60,396 bases of DNA from Clostridia bacterium (GTDB taxonomy: Bacteria > Bacillota > Clostridia > Oscillospirales > Feifaniaceae). Made by a program: the position numbers and the translations under genes. The stretch lies in contig JAFWXR010000060.1 of NCBI GenBank assembly GCA_017517965.1, positions 1 through 60,396 on the forward strand. The letters are read 5' to 3'. A model generated the notes under the pieces. The model ran no database searches and was not told the origin of the DNA. It saw only the letters and a program-made list of their open reading frames with translations. Each line of letters opens with the position of its first letter. Within the stretch, counting starts at the first letter, position 1. Positions 16,905-24,985 of the stretch are shown in pieces.

Positions 16905-19391
16905 CTATATTTCTGTGTTTTCTGAATGTATCTGGTCGACGGATTCTGCCGCCGCATCCTGCCTCATACGCATTTCGTAAAGCTGAGTTTTCGTGATGCG
17001 CACTTCACGGGGCTTTGAACCCTGTGACGGGCCGACTATACCGCGTTCTTCCATCTGGTCAACGATTCTTGCCGCCCTCGCATAGCCGAGTTTCAAGCGC
17101 CTCTGCAAAAGTGAGGTTGACGCCTGTCCGCATTCCACGACAACGTCTATTGCAGCATCGAGCATTGAGTCCTCATCAGAATCACCGTCAGATGAAGCAG
17201 AAGAGCCTTTTTTGCCCTTCGTGTCGCTTTCACGGACACATCTGTCGATTTCTTCCATTACGCTGTCGTCATATTTTACTTCGCCCTGCTTTTTGATGAA
17301 GTTTACGACGCCTTCAATTTCTTTATCACTTATAAAGCAACCCTGCAGACGAATGGGTTTTGGTGCACCGATGGGGCAGTAGAGCATATCGCCTCTGCCT
17401 ATGAGCTTTTCAGCACCGCCCATATCAAGAATAGTTCTTGAATCGACCTGCGATGATACGGAGAAGGCAATTCTCGTGGGGATATTCGCCTTGATAACAC
17501 CCGTAATAACGTCAACTGACGGACGCTGTGTTGCAACGACGAGGTGCATTCCTGCCGCCCTGGCAAGTGCGGCAAGACGGTTTATCGAATCTTCAACCTC
17601 GTGGGGCGAAACCATCATAAGTTCTGCAAGTTCGTCGATAATGATGACTATCTGCGGGAGTTTTACCATGTCATCCGTACTCTCGCAGAGTGCATTATAG
17701 CCAGCAAGATTGCGGACGTTGTTTTCAGCAAAAAGCTGGTATCTCTTTGTCATTTCACCGACTGCCCACGCAAGTGTGCCCGATGCTTTTTTCGGGTCTG
17801 TCACAACGGGCAGCATAAGATGCGGAATACCGTTGTATACGCCGAGCTCGACAACCTTGGGGTCAATCATAATGAGTTTTACGTCTTCGGGAGATGCGTT
17901 GTAGAGAATACTTACAATAAGCGAGTTGATACACACCGATTTACCGCTGCCAGTTGAGCCTGCTATAAGCATATGGGGCATTTTGGCAATATCAGCAATT
18001 ATCTTTTCACCGCCAAGGTCTTTACCGAGGCAGAAAGAAACCTTGCTTTTTGCATTCTTAAACGTGTCACTTTCGATAAGTGAACGCAGATAAACCGTTT
18101 TTACGTTTTTATTGGGCACTTCTATACCGACAGCTGCTTTACCCGGAATGGGGGCTTCAATTCGAACGCCCGATGCCGCAAGTGAAAGGGCAATATCGTC
18201 GGCAAGTCCCGTTATTTTGCTTATCTTTACACCTGCTTTGGGTGCAAGCTCATAACGAGTTACCGTCGGCCCCTGAGCAACGTCGGTAAGTTGTGTTTCA
18301 ACACCGAAGGATTTGAGGGTTGAGACGATTTTTTCTGCCGTCACCTGAAGCTCCGACGTACCGCCCGATGTACCCTGTCTGTCGGGTGTGAGAAGTGAAA
18401 GGGGAGGGAATACGTATTTTTTTACGGGTGCTTCCGCTTCGCTTTCTATTTGTTCTTTTACCTTTTTCTCTTCGAGAGCAAGCTCCTGCTTTGTCATTTT
18501 CGGAGGCTCGAGTGAAGAGGTCAGCGGTTCTGCGGGTACGTCCTCAAAACTGTCAGTTCCCTTGAACACCTGCTTTGAACCGTCCGTTTTAAACTTGTCC
18601 TTTGCAAAAATTGCATCAAGGTCGTTTTCACTCGGCTTGTCCGAGTCAATATCAAAGTCAATCTGACGTCTTCTGCGTGGCGTTTTCGGGAAAGCAGTCT
18701 CATAATCCTTAAGGTCGTTTGCTTCGTATGTAAATGAGGGGTCGGTCTCGTGACTTTCTTCATATTCATCGTCCTGCTCTCTGTGGAAAAGACCCTTTAC
18801 GGCCTCCACCATTCTGTCAACGGTCGTGTCGAAAAGCAGAATGACCGAGATTATAAGAACTGCGCCGAATATTATCGCAATACCCGCTTTGCCGAGAGGC
18901 TTGTTAAGACACGCCGTAATAAGACCGCCTATGCAGCCACCTGACAAAATATGCTTGTATGAGTAATTGAAAAGTTCAATTACGTTCTTTGACGGGAAAG
19001 AATCCACCACGAAAAGATGCAGGATAACGCCGACAAAAATCATGGCGAGGAAAAGTGCAATATTCGTTCTCAAATATTTCTTGTTTTCTGCCGTCATACC
19101 CATATGTACGCCTATGTAAAAGAGGACGAAGGGCATAGTGTAGCCTATTCCGCCGAAGAGACCGAGGGTTAACTGTTTAAAAAATCCCCCCACGGTGCCC
19201 GTCAGCGACGAAAAAAGGCTGAGTGCCAGAAAAACGGCGTATGCACATATGAGCACGCCGTATATCTGGATAAAGAGAGCGTGGTTTTTCTGATAGAAGG
19301 TCTGCTCCTTTACGGGCGCCTTCTTACTTTGTGTGGTTGTTTTTTTGGATGCGGGCTTTTTTGCCGCCGTCCTTTTCTTTGTCTGAGCCAT
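16905..19391 (-). CDS. ftsK: DNA translocase FtsK/SpoIIIE
   Basis: 828 residues. Four or more membrane helices fill residues 35-190, then an acidic low-complexity linker (200-330), the alpha/beta motor domain with Walker A GSTGSGKSVCINS near residue 480 and Walker B LIMIDPKVVEL, RVDATR-type ATPQRPSVDVITGVIKANIP, and a C-terminal winged-helix gamma domain that reads chromosome polarity (RRLKLGYARAARIVDQME). It pumps chromosomal DNA through the septum at division; in spore formers the same family moves DNA into the forespore. It begins one base after uppP ends, and is the last gene of this operon. Confidence 0.96.
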   Translation of the reverse strand: MAQTKKRTAAKKPASKKTTTQSKKAPVKEQTFYQKNHALFIQIYGVLICAYAVFLALSLFSSLTGTVGGFFKQLTLGLFGGIGYTMPFVLFYIGVHMGMTAENKKYLRTNIALFLAMIFVGVILHLFVVDSFPSKNVIELFNYSYKHILSGGCIGGLITACLNKPLGKAGIAIIFGAVLIISVILLFDTTVDRMVEAVKGLFHREQDDEYEESHETDPSFTYEANDLKDYETAFPKTPRRRRQIDFDIDSDKPSENDLDAIFAKDKFKTDGSKQVFKGTDSFEDVPAEPLTSSLEPPKMTKQELALEEKKVKEQIESEAEAPVKKYVFPPLSLLTPDRQGTSGGTSELQVTAEKIVSTLKSFGVETQLTDVAQGPTVTRYELAPKAGVKISKITGLADDIALSLAASGVRIEAPIPGKAAVGIEVPNKNVKTVYLRSLIESDTFKNAKSKVSFCLGKDLGGEKIIADIAKMPHMLIAGSTGSGKSVCINSLIVSILYNASPEDVKLIMIDPKVVELGVYNGIPHLMLPVVTDPKKASGTLAWAVGEMTKRYQLFAENNVRNLAGYNALCESTDDMVKLPQIVIIIDELAELMMVSPHEVEDSINRLAALARAAGMHLVVATQRPSVDVITGVIKANIPTRIAFSVSSQVDSRTILDMGGAEKLIGRGDMLYCPIGAPKPIRLQGCFISDKEIEGVVNFIKKQGEVKYDDSVMEEIDRCVRESDTKGKKGSSASSDGDSDEDSMLDAAIDVVVECGQASTSLLQRRLKLGYARAARIVDQMEERGIVGPSQGSKPREVRITKTQLYEMRMRQDAAAESVDQIHSENTEI

Positions 19392-19392
19392 G

Positions 19393-20235
19393 TTAACTCC
19401 TTAAAATGCTTCGGATGATTACGAATGCACCCATTCCAAAGCAGTAATATGCAAAATATTTGAATTTATCGTGTTTTAAAATCATACGCAGAAAGCGTAT
19501 TGACAGATAGCCTGATACGGCTGAGGTGACTATGCCTGCAACGTACATACCGACAGTTGCATCGGGCACCGTGTTTCCCTTTATCACGTCAAAAAATGAG
19601 AGAAGGCTTGCCCCGAGCACTGCGGGTATTGACATTATAAACGAAAATTTAACCGCATACTCCCGCTCAAAACCCGAAAGCAGACCGCCCGTTATGGTTG
19701 CACCGCTTCTTGAAATGCCGGGCAGGGTGCCAAGCACCTGAAACAGACCAACAGTGAGTGCATTAGTGCAGGTGGTATTATTCTCTCTGCGGTTTCCCCT
19801 TATAATACTGTCTGACAAGAGCAGTAAAAATCCCGTTGCAAGAAGGAAAATGCCGACAAGCCACAGCGTGTTTGCCACTTTTTCAATGCCGTCGTTAAAC
19901 GGCAATATAAGCACGAGAGGAAGCGTCGCAAGTATTATCATAAAAAGAAATCTGCGAGAGGGGGACATCCTTTTAAAAGAAAATTGCCCCGTAAATATAT
20001 CTTTAACAGAGAGGAAAAATTCTTTTATAACGTCAAGTATATCACCGTAATATGCGATAAAAACGGCGATAAGTGTGCCGAGGTGGAGCATTATATCAAA
20101 AAGCAAATCGTGTTCACCGGGGGGAGAAAAGCCAAACACCTGCGAAAATATTGCAAGATGCCCCGAACTTGAAACGGGCAGAAATTCCGTAATCCCCTGG
20201 AGTATGCCCATAATACATGCACCGACGTATGTCAT
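19393..20235 (-). CDS. uppP: undecaprenyl-diphosphatase UppP (BacA)
   Basis: 280 residues with about eight membrane segments. Both active-site motifs are present: QGITEFLPVSSSGHL near residue 14 and GTLPGISRSGATITGGLL near residue 170. The enzyme dephosphorylates undecaprenyl diphosphate to recycle the lipid carrier for peptidoglycan, and confers bacitracin tolerance. GGAGG precedes the ATG. It lies between the TepA-like gene and ftsK in one operon. Confidence 0.96.
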   Translation of the reverse strand: MTYVGACIMGILQGITEFLPVSSSGHLAIFSQVFGFSPPGEHDLLFDIMLHLGTLIAVFIAYYGDILDVIKEFFLSVKDIFTGQFSFKRMSPSRRFLFMIILATLPLVLILPFNDGIEKVANTLWLVGIFLLATGFLLLLSDSIIRGNRRENNTTCTNALTVGLFQVLGTLPGISRSGATITGGLLSGFEREYAVKFSFIMSIPAVLGASLLSFFDVIKGNTVPDATVGMYVAGIVTSAVSGYLSIRFLRMILKHDKFKYFAYYCFGMGAFVIIRSILRS

Positions 20236-20288
20236 TATAACCCTCCAATATATAAATATATCATATTTTATTATCTAAATAAAGTAGT

Positions 20289-20924
20289 TTATGACATCAT
20301 TTCTTTTAAAGCCTCTATAGCCTCTGAAAGTGAACCCAGTCTGTCTATAAGTCCGTCGTCGACCGCCTGCTTGCCGTCAACCACGGTTCCGACGTCGTTT
20401 GCAAGCACTTCGGTGGAAAAGAGATATTTTTCGAGTTTATCTCTGTCTATGCTTGAATGACGCACTATAAAATCGTTTATTCTGTGCTGAATTTCTTTTA
20501 TATAGTCAAATGCCTGCGAAACGCCTATCACGGTGCCCGATGTGCGAACGGGGTGAATCGTCATTGTCGCAGACGGCACGATAAATGAAACGTCAGCCGA
20601 TACGGCAAGGGGTACACCTATTGAATGACCGCCGCCGAGAACGAGGGAAACCGTCGGCTTTTTCATACCGCTGATAAGCTCTGCAATGGCAAGACCTGCC
20701 TCAACGTCACCGCCGACGGTATTTAAAAGAATCAGCACACCTTCAATGTCGGGGTTTTCCTCTGCCCATACGAGAGAGGGAAGAAGCTTTTCGTATTTCG
20801 TTGCCTTTGTGTCCTGCGGAAGACGGATATGTCCCTCCACCTGACCTGCAATGGTTATGCAATGAATTTTGCCTATTGTCGCCCCACAGGGTTCAAAACC
20901 GTTTTTGTCTTTATTTTCTGACAT
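20289..20924 (-). CDS. ClpP-fold serine protease, TepA-like
   Basis: 211 residues with the ClpP/crotonase fold. GGGHSIGVPLAVSAD supplies the nucleophilic serine and TMTIHPVRTSGTVIG the histidine. It resembles TepA (YmfB), which in Bacilli is encoded beside spoIIIE/ftsK, as here, and has been tied to protein export or to degradation of small spore proteins. The ATG at 20924 is chosen over a GTG three codons upstream because AGGTG ends six bases before it. That site lies in the 3' arm of a terminator-like hairpin after trmB. Confidence 0.85.
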   Translation of the reverse strand: MSENKDKNGFEPCGATIGKIHCITIAGQVEGHIRLPQDTKATKYEKLLPSLVWAEENPDIEGVLILLNTVGGDVEAGLAIAELISGMKKPTVSLVLGGGHSIGVPLAVSADVSFIVPSATMTIHPVRTSGTVIGVSQAFDYIKEIQHRINDFIVRHSSIDRDKLEKYLFSTEVLANDVGTVVDGKQAVDDGLIDRLGSLSEAIEALKEMMS

Positions 20925-20958
20925 AAAAAACACCTATCCTTTCTAAAGATAAGTGTTT
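20925..20958 (-). terminator. terminator-like hairpin whose 3' arm carries the next gene's Shine-Dalgarno
   Basis: AAACACCTATCCTTT (20928-20942) and AAAGATAAGTGTTT (20945-20958) form a near-complete stem. On the minus transcript it ends in six U and then directly the AUG of the TepA-like gene; AGGUG inside the 3' arm is the ribosome site. Confidence 0.65.
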
Positions 20959-20969
20959 CCGTTTTTTCG

Positions 20970-21608
20970 TTATTTAAGCCTTGCAACGAGACGGTTTATT
21001 TTGATACCTGCCTCGGAAAAGCGTGTTTCGTATTCCGTCATAATGTTTGGAATGTCGGTTTTATGAAGGTCGGTCGAAAGTTCTTCGATTACAAAGCCGT
21101 TTTTTGAAAGTTCGCATACCGAAAACTCGAAAAGCGGTACGTTGTCCGTCTTTTGAATAATCTCGCCGTCCTTTTTAAGAAACTGCTTGTATACGTCAAG
21201 CTGACGCTGATGCGTAAGCCTTCTTTTCCATTGCTTTTTGGGCGGCCACGGGTCAGAAAAGTTAAGATAAATTCTGTCTATTTCATCCGTATCAAAGACT
21301 TCACCCAAAAGTGCCGCATCATAGCTTAAAAAGAGAAGGTTGTCAGGCTTTGCCGCAACCGCTTTTTCAAGTGCAAGAAGCAGTACACTCGGTATTTTTT
21401 CTATTGCAATATAAAGCGTATCGGGATTCTGCAGGGCAAGCTCGTTAATAAACTTACCTTTTCCGCAGCCTATTTCAACGTGAAGCGGTGCATCAGCCTT
21501 GCCGAATTTCTCACGCCACTTGCCTTTGAGTGCTTCGGGGTTTTCGGGAAGGTATGCCTTGCATGCTTCCATACGTTTATCAAGATTTTTTCTCGGTCTT
21601 GCACGCAT
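20970..21608 (-). CDS. trmB: tRNA (guanine(46)-N7)-methyltransferase
   Basis: Methylates N7 of guanosine 46 in the tRNA variable loop with SAM. The 212-residue sequence has the TrmB motifs VEIGCGKGKFINELA near residue 44, AIEKIPSVLLLAL, NFSDPWPPKKQWKRRLTHQ near residue 117 (the catalytic and tRNA-contact loop), and a C-terminal TEYETRF. It starts four bases after rsmI ends. The gene set trmN6-rsmI-trmB is an RNA methylation cluster in one operon. Confidence 0.96.
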   Translation of the reverse strand: MRARPRKNLDKRMEACKAYLPENPEALKGKWREKFGKADAPLHVEIGCGKGKFINELALQNPDTLYIAIEKIPSVLLLALEKAVAAKPDNLLFLSYDAALLGEVFDTDEIDRIYLNFSDPWPPKKQWKRRLTHQRQLDVYKQFLKKDGEIIQKTDNVPLFEFSVCELSKNGFVIEELSTDLHKTDIPNIMTEYETRFSEAGIKINRLVARLK

Positions 21609-21612
21609 ATTA

Positions 21613-22467
21613 TCAATCCTTTCTCATACATATCGGATAAATTTCGTTTCTGGTTCTGCCAAATTCCGTCGCAGTCTGCTTCATGGCATCGGCTTTGCCC
21701 ATACCCTCCGCTATAAGCGATAAGTATCTTTCACGAATGGCGTCTGCCGCATCTTCAAGTGAAATTTCGGGTGTATTCTCGGTCTGCTTACCCTCTACGA
21801 CGAGGACAAATTCGCCTCTCGGCTCGGTATTCTTATATAAATCGTATGCACCTGCACAGGTTGTCCGTATCACCTCTTCGTGAAGTTTGGTAAGTTCACG
21901 GCAGATGGAGATTTTACGTTCATCCCCGAAGGTCTGCGCAAAATCACGCAGGGTTTTGCGGAGTTTGTGGGGTGCCTCGTAGAACACCATAGTGCGATAC
22001 TCGTCTTTTATAAGGCTCAGATGCTCCATACGGGATTTTTTGTTGACACTTAAAAAACCCTCAAAGGTAAACCGTGAGGTCGAAAGCCCCGACATTGCAA
22101 GTGCAGTTACCACGGCACTCGGACCGGGTACGGAGTGAACGGGAATATCATTTTCCGCACACAGCTTTACAAGCGCTTCACCGGGGTCACTGATTGCAGG
22201 CATACCTGCATCGGTAACGAGTGCACAGCACTGACCTAATTTTAACTTTTCTATTATTTCGGGACCCCTCTGTGCTGCATTGTGCTCAAAATAGGATACC
22301 GACGGCTTGTGAATATCAAAAACCGACATAAGTTTTGCCGCAACCCTCGTATCCTCAGCCGCCACAAAATCACATTCCGACAGTATTTCTACGGCACGGG
22401 GCGAAAAATCGTCAAGATTTCCTATGGGCGTTCCTACAAGATATAATGCAGGTCTTTCTATTATCAT
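21613..22467 (-). CDS. rsmI: 16S rRNA (cytidine(1402)-2'-O)-methyltransferase
   Basis: A tetrapyrrole-methylase-fold enzyme that 2'-O-methylates C1402 in the ribosomal P site. LVGTPIGNLDDFSPRAVEIL is at the N-terminus, AAEDTRVA near residue 36, VTDAGMPAISDPGEALV near residue 83 and SVPGPSAVVTALAMSGL near residue 110. The 284-residue length is normal. Its ATG overlaps the end of the upstream methyltransferase gene by four bases. Confidence 0.96.
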   Translation of the reverse strand: MIIERPALYLVGTPIGNLDDFSPRAVEILSECDFVAAEDTRVAAKLMSVFDIHKPSVSYFEHNAAQRGPEIIEKLKLGQCCALVTDAGMPAISDPGEALVKLCAENDIPVHSVPGPSAVVTALAMSGLSTSRFTFEGFLSVNKKSRMEHLSLIKDEYRTMVFYEAPHKLRKTLRDFAQTFGDERKISICRELTKLHEEVIRTTCAGAYDLYKNTEPRGEFVLVVEGKQTENTPEISLEDAADAIRERYLSLIAEGMGKADAMKQTATEFGRTRNEIYPICMRKD

Positions 22468-23201
22468 ATCTGAGTTCTCCTGTATATCCTTTTTGTTTCT
22501 TCGGTTTCACTGCCGTCATCATTATACAATATAAGTTCGGGCAGGACAAGCATATCGCTTTTCACGTACTGTTTTGCTTCTAAAAGAAGCAGAACGGGTG
22601 TATCACCCTTTTTAGATGCGACGAAACGCAGTTTTTTTATGTAAAACTTATATTTTTCAAGTGTAAGGATTATGTCCGTCAGCCTTTGCGGACGGTGTAC
22701 CATAACGAGTTTACCGCCGTTTTTTATGAGAAGGGAGGCAGCTTTTACAACGTCGTCAAGCGTTGCGCATAACTCACTTCTTGAGCAGGCACGGTCATAC
22801 TGTGCACAGTTTTCACCCGCATCAAGTTTTTTGTAAGGCGGATTGGTCACGACACAGTCGTACTGACAGGGGGAGAGTACAGAGGTTGCATTTTTCATAT
22901 CACAGCAGTAAATTTTTACTCTGTCCTCAAGGTTATTCCCCTCAACGCTTCGGCTTGCCATATCGGCATATTCGGGCATTATCTCGAGTGCATCCACCCT
23001 TGCATTGTAGTGGTGGGCACACAGAATTGAGACGATACCGCTTCCGCTGCCGAGTTCACATACCTTGTCACCCCTTTTACAAGAGGCAAAATCGGCAAGT
23101 AAAACGGCGTCGACACCGAATTTAAAGCCTTTTTTCTTTTGTATGAGTTTAAGACCACCAAGCATGAGGTCGTCAATTGTTTCGTCAGAAAGTATATCCA
23201 T
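22464..23201 (-). CDS. tRNA1(Val) (adenine(37)-N6)-methyltransferase, TrmN6/YfiC-like
   Basis: 245 residues of class I SAM methyltransferase. FGVDAVLLADFA near residue 27 and VCELGSGSGIVSIL near residue 46 form the SAM site, and VVTNPPYKK near residue 117 is the NPPY motif of N6-adenine (or exocyclic amine) methyltransferases. The closest known family is TrmN6/YfiC. It lies next to rsmI with a 4-base overlap, as in many Firmicutes. AAGGATAA precedes the ATG, only a few bases after the ferredoxin terminator. Confidence 0.85.
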   Translation of the reverse strand: MDILSDETIDDLMLGGLKLIQKKKGFKFGVDAVLLADFASCKRGDKVCELGSGSGIVSILCAHHYNARVDALEIMPEYADMASRSVEGNNLEDRVKIYCCDMKNATSVLSPCQYDCVVTNPPYKKLDAGENCAQYDRACSRSELCATLDDVVKAASLLIKNGGKLVMVHRPQRLTDIILTLEKYKFYIKKLRFVASKKGDTPVLLLLEAKQYVKSDMLVLPELILYNDDGSETEETKRIYRRTQI

Positions 23202-23216
23202 ATAAATTATCCTTGT

Positions 23217-23250
23217 TAAAAAAATCAGGCGGTACTGTATGTACCGCCTG
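23217..23250 (-). terminator. terminator after the ferredoxin gene
   Basis: AGGCGGTAC and GTACCGCCT pair around five bases; the minus transcript continues with a seven-U run. The TrmN6-like Shine-Dalgarno begins just after it. Confidence 0.85.
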
Positions 23251-23271
23251 TAAGAAACAGGGTGGTTTCTT

Positions 23272-23442
23272 TTACTTTTCTACGGGTGCACCAACGGGGC
23301 ATACGCCTGCGCAAGCACCACAGTCAAGGCATTCAGCCTCATCAATTGTGTAGATGGGATCGCCTTCTTTTACAGCACCAACGGGACAAGCGTCAACACA
23401 AGCACCGCATGCTAAGCAACTGTCGTTAATTACAAAAGCCAT
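23272..23442 (-). CDS. 2[4Fe-4S] ferredoxin
   Basis: 56 residues carrying two complete CxxCxxCxxxCP motifs (CLACGACVDACP and CLDCGACAGVCP), the bacterial-type low-potential electron carrier used by clostridial hydrogenases and oxidoreductases. The ATG at 23442 is chosen because AGGAGG lies eight bases upstream; a longer in-frame reading from 23487 would add residues absent from the family. It has its own promoter and terminator, so it is a single-gene unit between two operons. Confidence 0.95.
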   Translation of the reverse strand: MAFVINDSCLACGACVDACPVGAVKEGDPIYTIDEAECLDCGACAGVCPVGAPVEK

Positions 23443-23475
23443 AGTTATTTCCTCCTGTGATATATTTCTATTGTT

Positions 23476-23504
23476 ATAATAATACATTGATGCCTAAAAA
23501 TCAA
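23476..23504 (-). promoter_or_regulatory. promoter of the ferredoxin gene
   Basis: On the minus strand TTGATT (23499-23504), a 17-base spacer and TATTAT (23476-23481), about 35 bases before the ATG. Confidence 0.6.
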
Positions 23505-23506
23505 CA

Positions 23507-24976
23507 TTATTTTGATATAATGTCCATTGCTTTTATCATAGCATCGTCTTTATATTCGCCAAACAGTTTTACAAGATTTACCGTATCGGTTATGCTTACG
23601 AGTGTTTCAAGTGTAAGCGTTGCGGTACATTCGAGATTATTTCTCTCCTGATAATTCCACAATGCGTTTACCGTATCCTTGTCAAACACTCTGTCGGCAG
23701 TTTTGAGGTAGCCGAGTAAAACGAGCCTCTGCTCAAGTGCGTAGACGACGTCGTTTTCGGCGTAATTCTTAGCCTCTTTGTAGTTTGAGGTGTTGAGGTA
23801 TTCAAACGACCTTGTAACCTCCTGCGTATAGGGTGCGACAGCCTCGATATCGGGGATAACGCCTATTCCGTTATAGTGAGTGCCCTTGGGGGAGAGCACC
23901 TCGAAATCGGAAAGCGAGATAACGCTTCCGTCCTCCTGCTGATACTGGGTCTGACCGATTGCCTTGCCGAAGGTGGTCGAGCCGATTATCGTGGCATAGC
24001 CGTTGTCCTGCAAAGACTTTGCAAAAAGTTCTGAAGCAGATGCCGACGATTCGTTTACGAGCACGCAGATATTATCAAATTTAAGACCTCTGCCCGTTGA
24101 ACTGTATACCGTGCGCTCACCTGTTTTGGGAACGGTTATTATGCAAAGAGGCTTACTTTTTGCAGGGGTGAGCCAGTTTATCATATCAAGACAAACCGAA
24201 AGGCTGCCGCCGAGATTGCCACGCAGGTCGATTATAAGGTCAGAAACGCCCATTTCAACAGCGTTTTCAAGGAAGTTAACGAAATGGAAGTATACGAGAT
24301 AACTCTTGAAATTTCTTAACTCTGCCACACCGATTGTCTTTCCGTTTTCGTCGGTTGTAAAGTAGCAGGAGAGGGAATCACTCGTAATCTTTGCACGGGT
24401 TATATCAACCTCGTATACGTAGCCGCCGTCACCGTCGTTACGGTAGAAGCCCATTCTTACGGTGGTGCCCTCGTCACCCCTTATCATAGCGGTAACGTCT
24501 TCGTATACCATACTGGCAACCTTTTTGCCGTCGACAGAGTAAATATAGTCGCCCACATTTACACCTGCCTGTGCCGCAGGGCTCGATGAATCAAGCTCGT
24601 CCACCCATATGTAGCCGTCGGCGTATTCAACCGTTATACCGATACCGTAATAGGTGGTGGGCGACATAAATTCTTCGTATTGCTCTGCCGAAAAATATTG
24701 GCTGTACGGGTCTGCGCTTTTCATAAGATAATAAATTATCTCTTCAAGCACTTCGGGGTGATTGTTAATGAGATTTATTATAATCGTCCTTAAAACGTCT
24801 GCCTCACCCGGCTGAAAAACGTGGTGTTCAAGATAGAAATCAAGCAGATATTCAAACAGTTCGTAGCCTTCGTATGAAGATGCATCGGGAGTTTCCAAAG
24901 TATCCTCTGCAAAAGCCGTCACCGTAAAGGACAAAAGCATAATTACTGCAAGTAATACGGAAATGAATTTTTTCAT
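23507..24976 (-). CDS. S41 family carboxyl-terminal processing peptidase (CtpA/CtpB-like)
   Basis: 489 residues: a signal peptide (1-23), a helical dimerisation region, a PDZ domain (GIGITVEYADGYIWV to GDYIYSVDGKKV, about 110-190), the S41 catalytic domain, and a C-terminal peptidoglycan-binding-like repeat. The catalytic serine is in NESSASASELFAKSLQ and the lysine in GSTTFGKAIGQTQ. CtpB-type members cut secreted regulators or tails of membrane proteins. It follows argS by 9 bases at the end of that operon. The substrate is unknown. Confidence 0.92.
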   Translation of the reverse strand: MKKFISVLLAVIMLLSFTVTAFAEDTLETPDASSYEGYELFEYLLDFYLEHHVFQPGEADVLRTIIINLINNHPEVLEEIIYYLMKSADPYSQYFSAEQYEEFMSPTTYYGIGITVEYADGYIWVDELDSSSPAAQAGVNVGDYIYSVDGKKVASMVYEDVTAMIRGDEGTTVRMGFYRNDGDGGYVYEVDITRAKITSDSLSCYFTTDENGKTIGVAELRNFKSYLVYFHFVNFLENAVEMGVSDLIIDLRGNLGGSLSVCLDMINWLTPAKSKPLCIITVPKTGERTVYSSTGRGLKFDNICVLVNESSASASELFAKSLQDNGYATIIGSTTFGKAIGQTQYQQEDGSVISLSDFEVLSPKGTHYNGIGVIPDIEAVAPYTQEVTRSFEYLNTSNYKEAKNYAENDVVYALEQRLVLLGYLKTADRVFDKDTVNALWNYQERNNLECTATLTLETLVSITDTVNLVKLFGEYKDDAMIKAMDIISK

Positions 24977-24985
24977 TATATTCTC

